A stretch of DNA of 38,426 nucleotides, taken from positions 1-38,426 of the forward strand of contig JBBWZQ010000277.1 of the NCBI GenBank assembly GCA_039649115.1. Reading direction: 5' to 3'. Positions within the stretch are counted from its first letter, which is position 1, and every line of letters begins with the position of its first letter. The DNA comes from DATEJJ01 sp039649115 (GTDB lineage: Bacteria; Actinomycetota; Actinomycetes; Mycobacteriales; Micromonosporaceae). The position numbers and the translations under genes are program-made. The notes under the pieces were generated by a model. The model was not told the origin of the DNA, did not search any database, and saw nothing but the letters and a program-made list of their open reading frames with translations. Of the stretch, positions 31,174-38,426 are shown piece by piece.

Positions 31174-34095
31174 TCATCCACCAGGATCGGCGTTGAAGAC
31201 CGGGTGGAAGCTCTCCGGTGGGGCGAGGTAGCTGGGCGGCAGGCCACCGGTGTCGATCACGATCTGGTCCACCGCGACGGCCGCGTCCACCATCCAGAGC
31301 CGGAGCAGGTGGTCCCCTGGCTGGTCGACGGTGAGGATGGCGCCCAGCTTCTCGACACCCTCCACCACGTTGCGGGACCAGGCCGCGCCGCTCGCGGCCG
31401 CCTGCCCGGTCAGGATGGTGGCGGCGCCGGCGTCCAGCCCGATGGCGACCCGCCGGGCGCCGCGCTCGTCCAGCGAGGGCAGCCGGAACACGGTGGCCGG
31501 GAAGCTGCCCGCGCCGGTGAACCGGACGCGGTACTGCAACTCCGGGGCCTGGTCCCCGACGTCGCCGCTCACCGGGGCCGCGTTGAACGGGGTGGTGATG
31601 ACGGCGGCACCGGACCGGCCGAGCCCGCGGATCGCCTGCCACTGCGCGCCACCGCGGCGCACCTGCGCGTCGAAGTGTTCCGCCTCGATCGACACGTACC
31701 CGTGCGCCTCGATGAACCCGGTCGCGGCCCGGCGCGCCCGCTCGCCGTCGTTGGCGACATCGAGGGGGACGGTGATGGTCTGGCCGGCGGCGGTGATGCT
31801 GACCTGCGGTGCGCTGGCACCGCGCGGCGCCTTCGCCCAGTCGATGCCGACCCACACCCGGACCTGGTCCGAAGTGGTGCCCGACGTCGCGCTGACGCGC
31901 ACCCAGGGGTGGCTCGTGGCGACGCTCCAGGACAGCGCGGCGAAGCCGGTGGTGAAGATGTCGACGAACCGCCGGCCCCGCGTGTAGGAGGAGAACGACA
32001 GGGGCCGGGCCACCCCCGTCTCGTTGCCCTCCGCCGCCACGCCGAGCCCGGCAACGTCCGTCGCGGTCAGCCTGGTCACGGCCGGCACCCTTGGCGCTTT
32101 CGGGATGACATGGGGGTACGGGTTGACGATGCCGTTCCACTTCCCGCCGGCGACACCGGTGTTGTACCGGCGGGTCAGCGCGTCCTCGTCGGCCTGGGCC
32201 TGCACGGCCAGGTCCGCGTACCGGTTGACGCCGGCGCCGCGCCCCTGCTTGACGGCCAGCGCGTTGCGGTCGGCCCAGTAGAACTTCAGGTTCATCAGGT
32301 ACGCACCGGTGAGCGGGTACCGCAGCAGCTCGAAGAGGGCGTCCTGGTATGCCGCCGGCAGCCGCCGCGCCACCGCGTCGGCCCGCCCGATCAGGTCCCG
32401 GTACGCGGCCAGCCTGGCGTCCGCCTCGTCGCCGTGGTGGATGAGCGAGAAGACGCCGCTCTGGATGAACTCGGGCCGGCGGGACGCGGCGAGCTGGTAG
32501 TACTTCCCGCGGATGTCGGCGATCTCCCGTGCGTGGGCCCGGCCGAACTGGCGACCGGCCCACTCCGCCAGGGACCGCTGGACGTCCCCGGCGCCCCACC
32601 GGTCGATGTCCCAGCCGAGCGCCATCGCGAAGGACAGCCCCACCTCCTGCGACTTCAGGTCGCCGACGTTGATGATCCAGGTGTGCCGGACCTGGTGGTC
32701 GTAGGCTCGGCGCAGTTCCTGCCACACCTTCGCCAGCGACGTGGTGTCCAGCCACAGGTAGCTCTTCGGCGCGCCCCAGTAGGAGATGTGGTAGTACAGG
32801 CCGTTGCCGCCGGAGCGCTGCTGCTCGGCCGCGTCGGGCAGCTGGCGTACCTGCCCGTGGTTGTCGTCCGGCCAGATCAGCGTCACGTCGTCGGGTACCT
32901 GGACGCCGTGGTTGTAGAGATCCAGCACCTCCTTGTACGGGATGAAGATCTGCGGTATTTCGCTGACCGCCGGGTTGACCTCCGCCGCGAGGATCCGGCG
33001 CTGCTCGGCGAGGATGTTGTTCATCACCACGACCTTCTCGGCCGTCGTCCTGGCGCCGGCGGTGACCAGGGCCGAGTCGTGGATGCCCCGCATGCCGATG
33101 GTCCAGACGTTCTCGTAGCGCGCGTTGGCGCGCGCCCTGGCCCGCCAGTAGTCGGCGAGGGTCTGCGGGTTGACCGTGTAGTCGTACACCGGCAGGCTGC
33201 CGTCCGCGTTGGGGTGTGCCTGTGTCCACGGCTCCCACTCGTGCACGTTGTTGCGCAGCAACGCCTCGGGATGGCTGGAACCGACCACGATGCCGTACTC
33301 GTCGGCCAGCCGCGCGTCGTCGGCGTACTGGTTGAAGTAGTCGGACTCCGGGTGCATGGCCGGCCAGAGGAAGTTGGCCTTGAGCCGCAACAGCAGCTCG
33401 AACACGTGCCGGTAGGTCACCGGGCCGATGTTCTTGTCGGTCTCCTGGGTCAGGTGCGACCACACCGAGAGGTTCTCCTCGTCGTTGAGGAAGATGCCCC
33501 GGTACCGGATGGCAGGCTCCCGCCGCTTGACGGTACCGGCGTCCAGCACGACGGTGTCGCGGTGCGCCACCGGGACGTCCGCCCACCAGTACCAGGGGGA
33601 CACGCCGATCCGTTCGGACAGGTCGTAGACGCCGTAGACGGTGCCGCGCCGGTCACTGCCGGCGATCACCAGGGCACGCTCCACGCCGGGCAGGGCAGCC
33701 GCCACGATCTGGGTCACCGAGGCCTCCCACCGACCGGTGACCTCCGACGTGTCCAGGCGCCCGGCCGAGATCAGCGAGTCGATGACCGGGCTGCGGCCGA
33801 TGGTGCCGACCAGTACCGCGAACCGGGACAGCCCCGCGGTGCCGCTGCTCACGGTGGGCCGCACGCCGCTGACCCGCTCGATGTCCGCCTGCAGGTCACC
33901 GACCACCCGGATCACCGCCACGTCGTCGGCCGGGTCGACGAACAGGTCCGCGGCGGTGCCGCCGGCGACCAGCGGGAGGCCCTCTGACCGGGCGGCCGGC
34001 CCGGTGGCGGGTCCGGCCACGGCCGGCGGGATCAGCGGCACCGCGCCCACGGCGGCCATGCCGCGCAGAAGACACCTGCGGGTGTACCCGTCCAT
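31174..34095 (-). CDS. Exported glycosyl hydrolase family 115 protein (xylan alpha-1,2-glucuronidase type)
   Basis: The 973-residue protein starts with MDGYTRRCLLRGMAAVGAVPL, a Tat-like or Sec signal with TRR, and is processed near AGP/ARS. GH115 hallmarks follow: GRSPVIDSLISAGRLD, VIAGSDRRGTVYGVYDLSER, SPWYWWADVPV, RGIFLNDEENLSVW, LLRLKANFLWPAMHPESDYF and IWPDDNHGQVRQLPD, then an Ig-like region and C-terminal beta domain (~residues 700-973). Family members remove 4-O-methylglucuronic acid from xylan side chains, so glucuronoxylan is the expected target. The start at 34095 is supported by TATACT 6 bases upstream (leaderless); an in-frame ATG at 34116 is unlikely. It is encoded by itself between hairpins. 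Close in theme, not in operon, to the sugar-import block. Confidence 0.92.
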   Translation of the reverse strand: MDGYTRRCLLRGMAAVGAVPLIPPAVAGPATGPAARSEGLPLVAGGTAADLFVDPADDVAVIRVVGDLQADIERVSGVRPTVSSGTAGLSRFAVLVGTIGRSPVIDSLISAGRLDTSEVTGRWEASVTQIVAAALPGVERALVIAGSDRRGTVYGVYDLSERIGVSPWYWWADVPVAHRDTVVLDAGTVKRREPAIRYRGIFLNDEENLSVWSHLTQETDKNIGPVTYRHVFELLLRLKANFLWPAMHPESDYFNQYADDARLADEYGIVVGSSHPEALLRNNVHEWEPWTQAHPNADGSLPVYDYTVNPQTLADYWRARARANARYENVWTIGMRGIHDSALVTAGARTTAEKVVVMNNILAEQRRILAAEVNPAVSEIPQIFIPYKEVLDLYNHGVQVPDDVTLIWPDDNHGQVRQLPDAAEQQRSGGNGLYYHISYWGAPKSYLWLDTTSLAKVWQELRRAYDHQVRHTWIINVGDLKSQEVGLSFAMALGWDIDRWGAGDVQRSLAEWAGRQFGRAHAREIADIRGKYYQLAASRRPEFIQSGVFSLIHHGDEADARLAAYRDLIGRADAVARRLPAAYQDALFELLRYPLTGAYLMNLKFYWADRNALAVKQGRGAGVNRYADLAVQAQADEDALTRRYNTGVAGGKWNGIVNPYPHVIPKAPRVPAVTRLTATDVAGLGVAAEGNETGVARPLSFSSYTRGRRFVDIFTTGFAALSWSVATSHPWVRVSATSGTTSDQVRVWVGIDWAKAPRGASAPQVSITAAGQTITVPLDVANDGERARRAATGFIEAHGYVSIEAEHFDAQVRRGGAQWQAIRGLGRSGAAVITTPFNAAPVSGDVGDQAPELQYRVRFTGAGSFPATVFRLPSLDERGARRVAIGLDAGAATILTGQAAASGAAWSRNVVEGVEKLGAILTVDQPGDHLLRLWMVDAAVAVDQIVIDTGGLPPSYLAPPESFHPVFNADPGG

Positions 34096-34101
34096 CGGGC
34101 C

Positions 34102-34107
34102 AGTATA
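34102..34107 (-). promoter_or_regulatory. -10 box (TATACT) of the GH115 gene
   Basis: TATACT on the minus strand is a near-consensus -10 (TATAAT with one change) ending 6 bases before the ATG at 34095. It predicts transcription from the start codon itself and decides that ATG over the one at 34116. Confidence 0.55.
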
Positions 34108-34179
34108 TCGACACACAACTATGGAAGGGAGGCGGTCGCCGCGGGCGAAATCAAATCGCGCACGGCGGGCACCGCGGGC

Positions 34180-34211
34180 GCCGGCACGATTCGGCTTCGC
34201 GCGGTGCCGGC
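34180..34211 (-). terminator. Hairpin after the exo/endonuclease-phosphatase family gene
   Basis: GCCGGCAC (34180-34187) pairs with GTGCCGGC (34204-34211), an 8-bp stem with a 16-base loop, about 20 bases past the stop codon at 34231. Confidence 0.45.
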
Positions 34212-34230
34212 CGCCGGTGATGCCCGGCGT

Positions 34231-35199
34231 TCAGACCCGGAACCGCTGGTACAGCAGCGGGTGGTCGGTCCACCTCATCGCCTCGTACCGGCCCTGCAGC
34301 CACTGGATGTCGCGGGTGAAGAAGACGTGCTGCAGCGCGCCGTCGCTGCGGCGGTCGTAGGTCGGCAACGTGCAGCCCTGCACGTCGTGCGGCGTGCCGG
34401 GCTGCGATGTCAGGTTGAAGTCGCCGGCGACGATGACCTCCGGCATGACCCACGGGGACGCCAGGATGGACATCAGCTCGTGGCACTGCCGGACGGCCAC
34501 GTCGTTGTCGATGGACAGGTGGGTCGTGCAACCGGTGAGCCGACCGGTGATGACCGTGGTGCACGTCCACGCCCGCATCTCGTCGCTCGGGTCCTGGCTG
34601 TCGTACCAGCCGCCGTGCACCTCGCGACCGTTGAAGTGGTGCAGCACGGCGACGCCGTACAACTCGCCGTTGACGCAGCGGTACCCGTCGTTGGTGTACC
34701 GGTTGCGGGCCGGGAAGAAGTCGACCGCGACGTTGTCGCTGCCGTACAGGTCGGCCATCGCCTTGGCCAGCGGGCCCCACCCGCCCCGGACGTACACGTC
34801 GCTGCGGCAGACCTCCTGGAGCGTGACGAGGTCCGGGGGATAGCGGCGGATCTTCGCGACGGCCTCGTCCACCGCCTTGCCGAACGAGTAGCACGAGAGT
34901 GCCATGCCGCTGTTGCAGAGGTTCATCTGCAACAAGACAAAGGTCGTCGTGATCGTCTTGCCGACCGGCGGCACCGGCCTCGCGCGGGCCGGCACCGCGT
35001 GGATGGACGTGGTCAGCACCACCGCCGAGGCGGCGAGGGCGGCCGCCGCGATGACCGCGCGGAACCCGCCGCGTACCCGCCCCGAGCCGCCGCGCCGCCA
35101 GGGATCGGTACCTGTGTGTGGCAACCTCCACCCCCGGGTGGACGACACCTTGTCGCCTGAGGGTACGACGGCGCGGTCGACGAGACGTTGCCCCGGCAT
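34231..35199 (-). CDS. Secreted endonuclease/exonuclease/phosphatase (EEP) family protein
   Basis: From ATG 35199 the protein has 322 residues. A basic N-terminus precedes a signal or anchor helix (AVIAAAALAASAVVLTTSIH), followed by an EEP domain. Catalytic blocks in order: LLQMNLCNSG (Asn), LVTLQEVCRSD (Glu), VIVAGDFNLTSQ (Asp/Asn) and WTDHPLLYQ (Asp-His dyad). Several Cys residues (CYSFG, CRSD, CVNGE, CTT, CTTH, CHE, GCTL) suggest disulfides in an extracellular enzyme. EEP proteins include nucleases, sphingomyelinases and inositol phosphatases; the substrate is unclear. The true start may be GTG at 35148, which puts the signal helix closer to the N-terminus. It is downstream of an unknown exported protein on the same strand. 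Confidence 0.87.
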   Translation of the reverse strand: MPGQRLVDRAVVPSGDKVSSTRGWRLPHTGTDPWRRGGSGRVRGGFRAVIAAAALAASAVVLTTSIHAVPARARPVPPVGKTITTTFVLLQMNLCNSGMALSCYSFGKAVDEAVAKIRRYPPDLVTLQEVCRSDVYVRGGWGPLAKAMADLYGSDNVAVDFFPARNRYTNDGYRCVNGELYGVAVLHHFNGREVHGGWYDSQDPSDEMRAWTCTTVITGRLTGCTTHLSIDNDVAVRQCHELMSILASPWVMPEVIVAGDFNLTSQPGTPHDVQGCTLPTYDRRSDGALQHVFFTRDIQWLQGRYEAMRWTDHPLLYQRFRV

Positions 35200-35282
35200 G
35201 AACCGTAAGAGGTTGTCCAGCGACGCCGGCGCGGTACCCCGCGAGGTGTTCGGCCTGGTGGTCTGGTCGGCCGGCGCGCCGG

Positions 35283-36290
35283 TCAGGTCCAGGTGGACCG
35301 GTCCGGCAGGAGGTCCAGGCGCTGGTAGACCGCGACCGAGTCGGCGCCCAGGAGGTCGCGGGTCTGCTGTCCCACGACGCTGACCCCGACCTTGAGCCCG
35401 TTGACGTTCCACAGCTGCAGTTGGTCCTGGTACCCGTCGCCGGCCTGTCGCTGGAGGTCCCGCCGTGCGGGGTGGCCGTCGATGGTGGTGGTCGGTCCCA
35501 TCGTGGGGTCGTTGAGGACCGAGCGCAGCGAGTCGTTCATGGCTTGGACGTCGATGATCAGGCAGGGGTACGGGGCGTTGGAGTCCAGCGGCCGGCGGGT
35601 GTGCCCGTAGGTGAGGGTGAACGCCCACTGGTCGGGCGGTCCAGGGTCGTGGCCGTCGACGGCCTGCAGCCGCAGGTCCCCGGGCAGCGCGGGCGCGCGT
35701 ACCGGCAGCCGTACCCGCAGCGCGGGTCCGAACCGGGTCGCGGTGGCCACCCGCAGCGCGGTGGCGAGGTTGTCCTGCCCGGCCTGCCCGCTGGACTCCA
35801 GCACGGCCCAGCTGTCGTCGGCGTACTGCCACCGCAGCCGGATGTCGGCGGAGGTGCGGCCGGACTCCAGCCCGATCCACTCGGTGGGCCTGCCGGCGAC
35901 GCGGTCCGCACCGGTGCCCTGGCGCCACCCGGTACCGGATTGGTCCCCGGAGTCGGGCGCCGGCGCTGTGCCCGGTCGGTATGCGGTCACCTGGACCAGG
36001 AGGTTCTGGTCTACCTGGGCCGCGGGGTCCGGCCCGGCGGTGATCGACTCGCGGTCCACGTCCAGCGCGTACGCCCATGCCCGGTAGCCGGCGGGCAGCC
36101 AGGGCAGGGCGAGGTGCCGTTCCGGCCGCAGGCCCGGGCCACCGGCCGCGGTATCCGATGCCGGATGCCCCGCACGATGGGTGACCCGGTTGGCGAGCCA
36201 CGGTGTCCCGGCCCCCGCCGCGGCCACCGCCGCGCTCAGGCCGACCAGCAGCCGCCGGCGGCTCACGCCGCGCATCTCTCGACCGGTCAT
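35283..36290 (-). CDS. Exported protein of unknown function with Tat-like signal
   Basis: The 335-residue product starts MTGREMRGVSRRRLLVGLSA, a twin-arginine-like signal followed by a hydrophobic stretch (AAVAAAGAGTPWLA), so it is probably exported folded or anchored. The rest is polar, beta-rich and without a family I recognise (LALPWLPAGYRAWAYALDVD, RPTEWIGLESGR, WALTYGHTRR-like segments, VDQNLLVQVTAYR). The ATG at 36290 was chosen because GGAGG lies 5 bases upstream. A dyad (36354-36368) lies 64 bases before it, in the gap shared with the divergent sigma-factor operon. It is followed by the EEP-family gene on the same strand after an 83-base gap, so the two may be co-expressed. Confidence 0.75.
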   Translation of the reverse strand: MTGREMRGVSRRRLLVGLSAAVAAAGAGTPWLANRVTHRAGHPASDTAAGGPGLRPERHLALPWLPAGYRAWAYALDVDRESITAGPDPAAQVDQNLLVQVTAYRPGTAPAPDSGDQSGTGWRQGTGADRVAGRPTEWIGLESGRTSADIRLRWQYADDSWAVLESSGQAGQDNLATALRVATATRFGPALRVRLPVRAPALPGDLRLQAVDGHDPGPPDQWAFTLTYGHTRRPLDSNAPYPCLIIDVQAMNDSLRSVLNDPTMGPTTTIDGHPARRDLQRQAGDGYQDQLQLWNVNGLKVGVSVVGQQTRDLLGADSVAVYQRLDLLPDRSTWT

Positions 36291-36353
36291 CTGTCCTCCG
36301 GATGTCGCCATCCCCCATGTACGGATGATCCGTTGGCGCAGCTGTGCCTCCCC

Positions 36354-36368
36354 ACTACAACCTGTAGT
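36354..36368. promoter_or_regulatory. Palindrome ACTACA-ACC-TGTAGT between divergent genes, candidate operator
   Basis: A perfect 6+6 inverted repeat with a 3-base centre lies in the 184-bp gap between the unknown exported protein and the ECF sigma gene. It is a rare AT-containing patch in GC-rich DNA. TACA...TGTA half-sites recall BlaI/MecI/CopY-type operators, although those usually have a 2-base centre and no such repressor is encoded in the window. Just beyond, GCGCGCACCGGC is directly repeated (about 36380-36410). Confidence 0.5.
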
Positions 36369-36438
36369 ATGCGCCGCCCGGCGCGCACCGGCAACGTGCG
36401 CGCACCGGCTCCTCTCAGCCGGACCACAGGTAGGAGAG

Positions 36439-36467
36439 TGAACCGTTGCGCGGTCCGGACCCGATGA
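36439..36467 (+). promoter_or_regulatory. Possible ECF-type promoter of the sigma-factor operon
   Basis: TGAACC at 36439-36444 and CGATGA at 36462-36467 are separated by 17 bases and end 7 bases before the GTG start at 36475. The GAAC-type -35 resembles ECF promoters, which are often autoregulated. Resemblance only. Confidence 0.35.
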
Positions 36468-36474
36468 TGGTGGT

Positions 36475-37032
36475 GTGAGCGTCCTTCCTGAGCAGTCGCC
36501 GAGCGACGCGGAGTTGCTGGCCGCGGCCGCGTCCGGCGACCGGGCCGGGTTCGAGGCGCTCTACCGGCGGTACGCGCCGTGGCTGGCCACCCGGCTGCGC
36601 TACCGGTGCCCGGATGCCGCGCTGGTCGACGACGTGGTGCAGGAGACGTTTCTCGCCGTGTGGCGGGGTTCCGCCCGGTACCGGGAGCAGCCGCACGGTG
36701 ACGTGGCCGGCTGGTTGTGGCGGATCGGGTTCCGGCGCCTGGTTGACGCGATGCGCGGCCAGGGTGCCCGGGACAGGCTCCTGCGGCTGCTGACCCGCCG
36801 GCGCTGGCGCGACGAGTCCTCGGCCGAGGAGGAACTGCTGCTGCGGGTGGAGCACGGCGATCTCGCCGGGGCGCTGGCCCGGCTGTCGCCCGAGTTGCGG
36901 GCGGTGCTGCAGGCCACGGTCCTCGACGGGCTGAGCACCCGGGAGGCCGCGGCGCTGCTGGGCGTACCGGTCGGGACCGTCAAGACCCGGGCCATGCGGG
37001 CCCGCCGGCGGTTGCGGGAGGAGCTGGCATGA
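36475..37032 (+). CDS. ECF-type RNA polymerase sigma factor (sigma-70 family)
   Basis: The 185-residue protein has region 2 (FEALYRRYAPWLATRLRYR, then DDVVQETFLAVWRGSARYR and WLWRIGFRRLVDAM) and region 4 (LSPELRAVLQATVLDGLSTR, EAAALLGVPVGTVKTRAMRA), and lacks region 3, as ECF sigma factors do. It should direct polymerase to a small regulon, including probably its own operon with the zinc-finger membrane protein (4-base overlap) and the ABC exporter. The GTG start at 36475 has no ribosome site and lies 7 bases after a CGATGA box, suggesting a leaderless message. Confidence 0.93.
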   Translation: MSVLPEQSPSDAELLAAAASGDRAGFEALYRRYAPWLATRLRYRCPDAALVDDVVQETFLAVWRGSARYREQPHGDVAGWLWRIGFRRLVDAMRGQGARDRLLRLLTRRRWRDESSAEEELLLRVEHGDLAGALARLSPELRAVLQATVLDGLSTREAAALLGVPVGTVKTRAMRARRRLREELA

Positions 37033-37916
37033 CATCGGGGGAGGCGGCGATGAGCGCCAGCGGTTGGCACGTGCCAGACGACGACCTGCGGACCTACGCC
37101 GACGGCGCGGCACAGGCGCCGTGGCTGTGGTCCACCGAGGCCCACCTGGCGGCCTGCCCGCACTGCCGGGCCCGGTTGGCCGGCCGGGTCGATCCCGCGA
37201 CGGTCGCGGCCGGCTGGGCCCGCCTGGACGCACGGCTGGACGCGCCGGGACGCGGTCCGGTCGAGGCGGTTCTGGTCCGGCTGGGCCTGCCGGCACACAC
37301 CGCGCGGCTGCTGGTCTGCACGCCGGGCCTGCGCAGGTCGTGGCTGACCGCGGTGGTTCTCACCCTGGCGGTCGCCGCGGCGGCCGCGCACGCCGTCCAG
37401 TCGACGAGGGTACCGATCCTCCTGCTGGCGATCGCCCCGCTGCTGCCGCTGGTCGGTGTGGCGATCTCGTTCGGTCCGCAGGTGGATCCCGCCTATGAGC
37501 TGGCCGTGGTCGCCCCCCTGCACACCTTCCGGCTGTTGCTGCTGCGCTGCGCGGCCGTGCTGTCGACCACCACCCTGCTCACCGCCGTGGCGAGCCTGGC
37601 GCTGCCGGAGTACGGCCTGGTCGCGCTGGGCTGGCTCGCGCCGTCACTGGTGCTGACCCTGCTGAGCCTGGCGTTGACCCCGCGCTTCGGACCCGTGACC
37701 GCCGCGCTGCTGGTCGCCCTCGGCTGGGGTGTGCTGCTGGCGGCCACGGTCCGGTCCGGCACCGGCGAGTCGGTGCTGTTCACCCCCGCGGGCCAGGGCG
37801 CACTCGCCGCCGCCGCCGTCCTGGCGGCGACGGCCGTCTGGAAGGTCCGGCCCAGCTTCGACACCGGCCGCCACCTGAGCCGCGCTGCCGGCTCCGCCAA
37901 GAGGAGGATGCTGTGA
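37029..37916 (+). CDS. Zinc-finger membrane protein, probable anti-sigma factor
   Basis: The 295-residue protein has an N-terminal zinc-binding anti-sigma motif (H-x3-C-x2-C in EAHLAACPHCR, ~residues 38-48) in a ZAS-like region, followed by about six transmembrane helices (LTAVVLTLAVAAAAAHAV, ILLLAIAPLLPLVGVAI, LLLRCAAVLSTTTLLTAVA, VALGWLAPSLVLTLLSLAL, AALLVALGWGVLLAATV, AALAAAAVLAATAVW). It presumably holds the sigma factor encoded just upstream (ATGA overlap) at the membrane until a signal arrives. The many helices are unusual for single-pass anti-sigma factors and suggest sensing in the membrane, or a fused transport-related function. Confidence 0.88.
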   Translation: MTSGEAAMSASGWHVPDDDLRTYADGAAQAPWLWSTEAHLAACPHCRARLAGRVDPATVAAGWARLDARLDAPGRGPVEAVLVRLGLPAHTARLLVCTPGLRRSWLTAVVLTLAVAAAAAHAVQSTRVPILLLAIAPLLPLVGVAISFGPQVDPAYELAVVAPLHTFRLLLLRCAAVLSTTTLLTAVASLALPEYGLVALGWLAPSLVLTLLSLALTPRFGPVTAALLVALGWGVLLAATVRSGTGESVLFTPAGQGALAAAAVLAATAVWKVRPSFDTGRHLSRAAGSAKRRML

Positions 37917-38426
37917 CCGTCCCGGCCACGCCACCCGCCGCCGCCACGCCACCCGCCGCCGCTGCGCCGCCCGCCGCCGTGCCACCCGGCACCGTCACGG
38001 TGCAGGCCACGGGCCTGTCGCTGCGGTACGGGCGCACGACCGCGCTGGACGCGGTGTCGTTCGTCCTGCGCGACGGCGTCACCGGGCTGCTCGGCCCGAA
38101 CGGGGCCGGCAAGACCACGCTGCTGCGCATCCTGGCCACGGCGATCTCCGCCGACGCCGGGCAGGTGCGCATGCTGGGATTCGATCCGCGTACCACCGCC
38201 GGCCGGCTGGCGATCCGCCGGCGCCTCGGGTACCTGCCGCAGAGCCCCGGATTCCACCCGAACTTCACCGCGTTCGAGTTCGTGGACTACATCGCCATCC
38301 TCAAGGAGATCGTGCACCGCCGGCACGAAGAGGTACGCCGGGTGCTGCACGCGGTCGGGCTGGACGACCAGCGGGGCACGAAGGTGAAGGCGCTCTCCGG
38401 CGGGATGCGCCAGCGGGTCGGGCTGG
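37913..38426 (+). CDS. ABC transporter ATP-binding protein, N-terminal part (runs off window)
   Basis: The GTG start overlaps the anti-sigma stop (GTGA), with GAGGAGG 6 bases upstream. After a Pro/Ala repeat (residues ~5-25) comes an ABC domain: ATGLSLRYGRTTALDAVSF, Walker A LLGPNGAGKTTLL, Q-loop GYLPQSPGFHPNFTAFEFVD and signature LSGGMRQRVGL at the window end. This matches DrrA/CcmA-type ATPases of exporters whose permease is a separate protein, expected just downstream. Co-transcribed with the sigma/anti-sigma pair, it is probably a stress- or antibiotic-responsive exporter. Substrate unknown. Confidence 0.93.
   Translation, partial: MTVPATPPAAATPPAAAAPPAAVPPGTVTVQATGLSLRYGRTTALDAVSFVLRDGVTGLLGPNGAGKTTLLRILATAISADAGQVRMLGFDPRTTAGRLAIRRRLGYLPQSPGFHPNFTAFEFVDYIAILKEIVHRRHEEVRRVLHAVGLDDQRGTKVKALSGGMRQRVGL
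37925..37978 (+). repeat. 18-bp tandem repeat encoding ATPPAA units at the ABC ATPase N-terminus
   Basis: Units GCCACGCCACCCGCCGCC at 37925-37942 and 37943-37960 are identical; a third at 37961-37978 has three changes and a partial fourth follows. They encode ATPPAA-ATPPAA-AAPPAA before the folded ABC domain. The length may vary between strains by slippage. Confidence 0.85.

Noticed and set aside
31204..33987. Long plus-strand frame opposite the GH115 gene
   Set aside because: The minus strand holds an uninterrupted GH115 protein with hallmark motifs; the plus frame shows low-complexity Gly/Val/Arg sequence.
1..38426. Search for tRNA genes, insertion sequences, phage genes, integration sites and CRISPR arrays
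   Set aside because: No tRNA-like cloverleaf, transposase or integrase motif, or regularly spaced direct repeats with unique spacers were found; the only arrays are the short tandem repeats listed.

Overview
The window is very GC-rich (by eye above 70%) and densely coded. Codons almost always end in G or C, GTG starts are common, Tat signals are frequent, and several genes seem to be read from leaderless mRNAs. All of this fits a soil or plant-associated actinomycete. Micromonosporaceae is my best guess, made from gene style only. I saw no tRNA, rRNA, insertion sequence, phage gene or CRISPR array.

Layout. 1-5.7 kb: the tail of an MFS transporter, a wrecked serine-hydrolase gene, a NarL-type two-component system, a small membrane-protein gene whose 3' end runs into that system, an OmpR-type two-component system on the minus strand, and a divergent type-1 copper lipoprotein. 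5.9-18.6 kb: one long minus-strand sugar-uptake and catabolism block. It reads ROK regulator > sugar ABC ATPase > permease > (tandem repeat) > binding protein > Gfo/Idh/MocA dehydrogenase > Tat-exported sugar isomerase-like protein > secreted ThuA/sugar-dehydrogenase/PKD/CBM6 fusion > cytosolic sugar isomerase-like protein > XRE-cupin regulator. 18.7-23.5 kb: a membrane metallophosphoesterase and a large secreted GH87 alpha-1,3-glucanase/mycodextranase. 23.9-28.4 kb: a small membrane protein, a lipid-kinase family protein, an NmrA/QorB-like reductase and a third two-component system. 28.4-30 kb: an arsenic operon, arsR plus a fused aquaporin-ArsC channel-enzyme. 30-36.3 kb: a VOC protein, a small P-loop kinase, a secreted GH115 alpha-glucuronidase, a secreted exo/endonuclease-phosphatase family protein and an unknown exported protein. 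36.5 kb to the end: an ECF sigma factor, a zinc-finger membrane anti-sigma-like protein and the start of an ABC exporter ATPase.

How the parts fit. Two secreted polysaccharide-attacking enzymes (GH87, GH115) flank or lie near a complete sugar import and oxidation operon. The dehydrogenase, two isomerase-like proteins and ThuA module resemble parts used in bacterial 3-keto-glycoside metabolism. My main hypothesis is an oxidative glycoside pathway split between the outside and inside of the cell. The substrate cannot be read from the sequence. Several regulatory sites are visible: 11-bp-period direct repeats upstream of both OmpR-type systems, dyads upstream of the ROK and arsR genes, a tandem repeat between permease and binding-protein genes, and strong intergenic hairpins.
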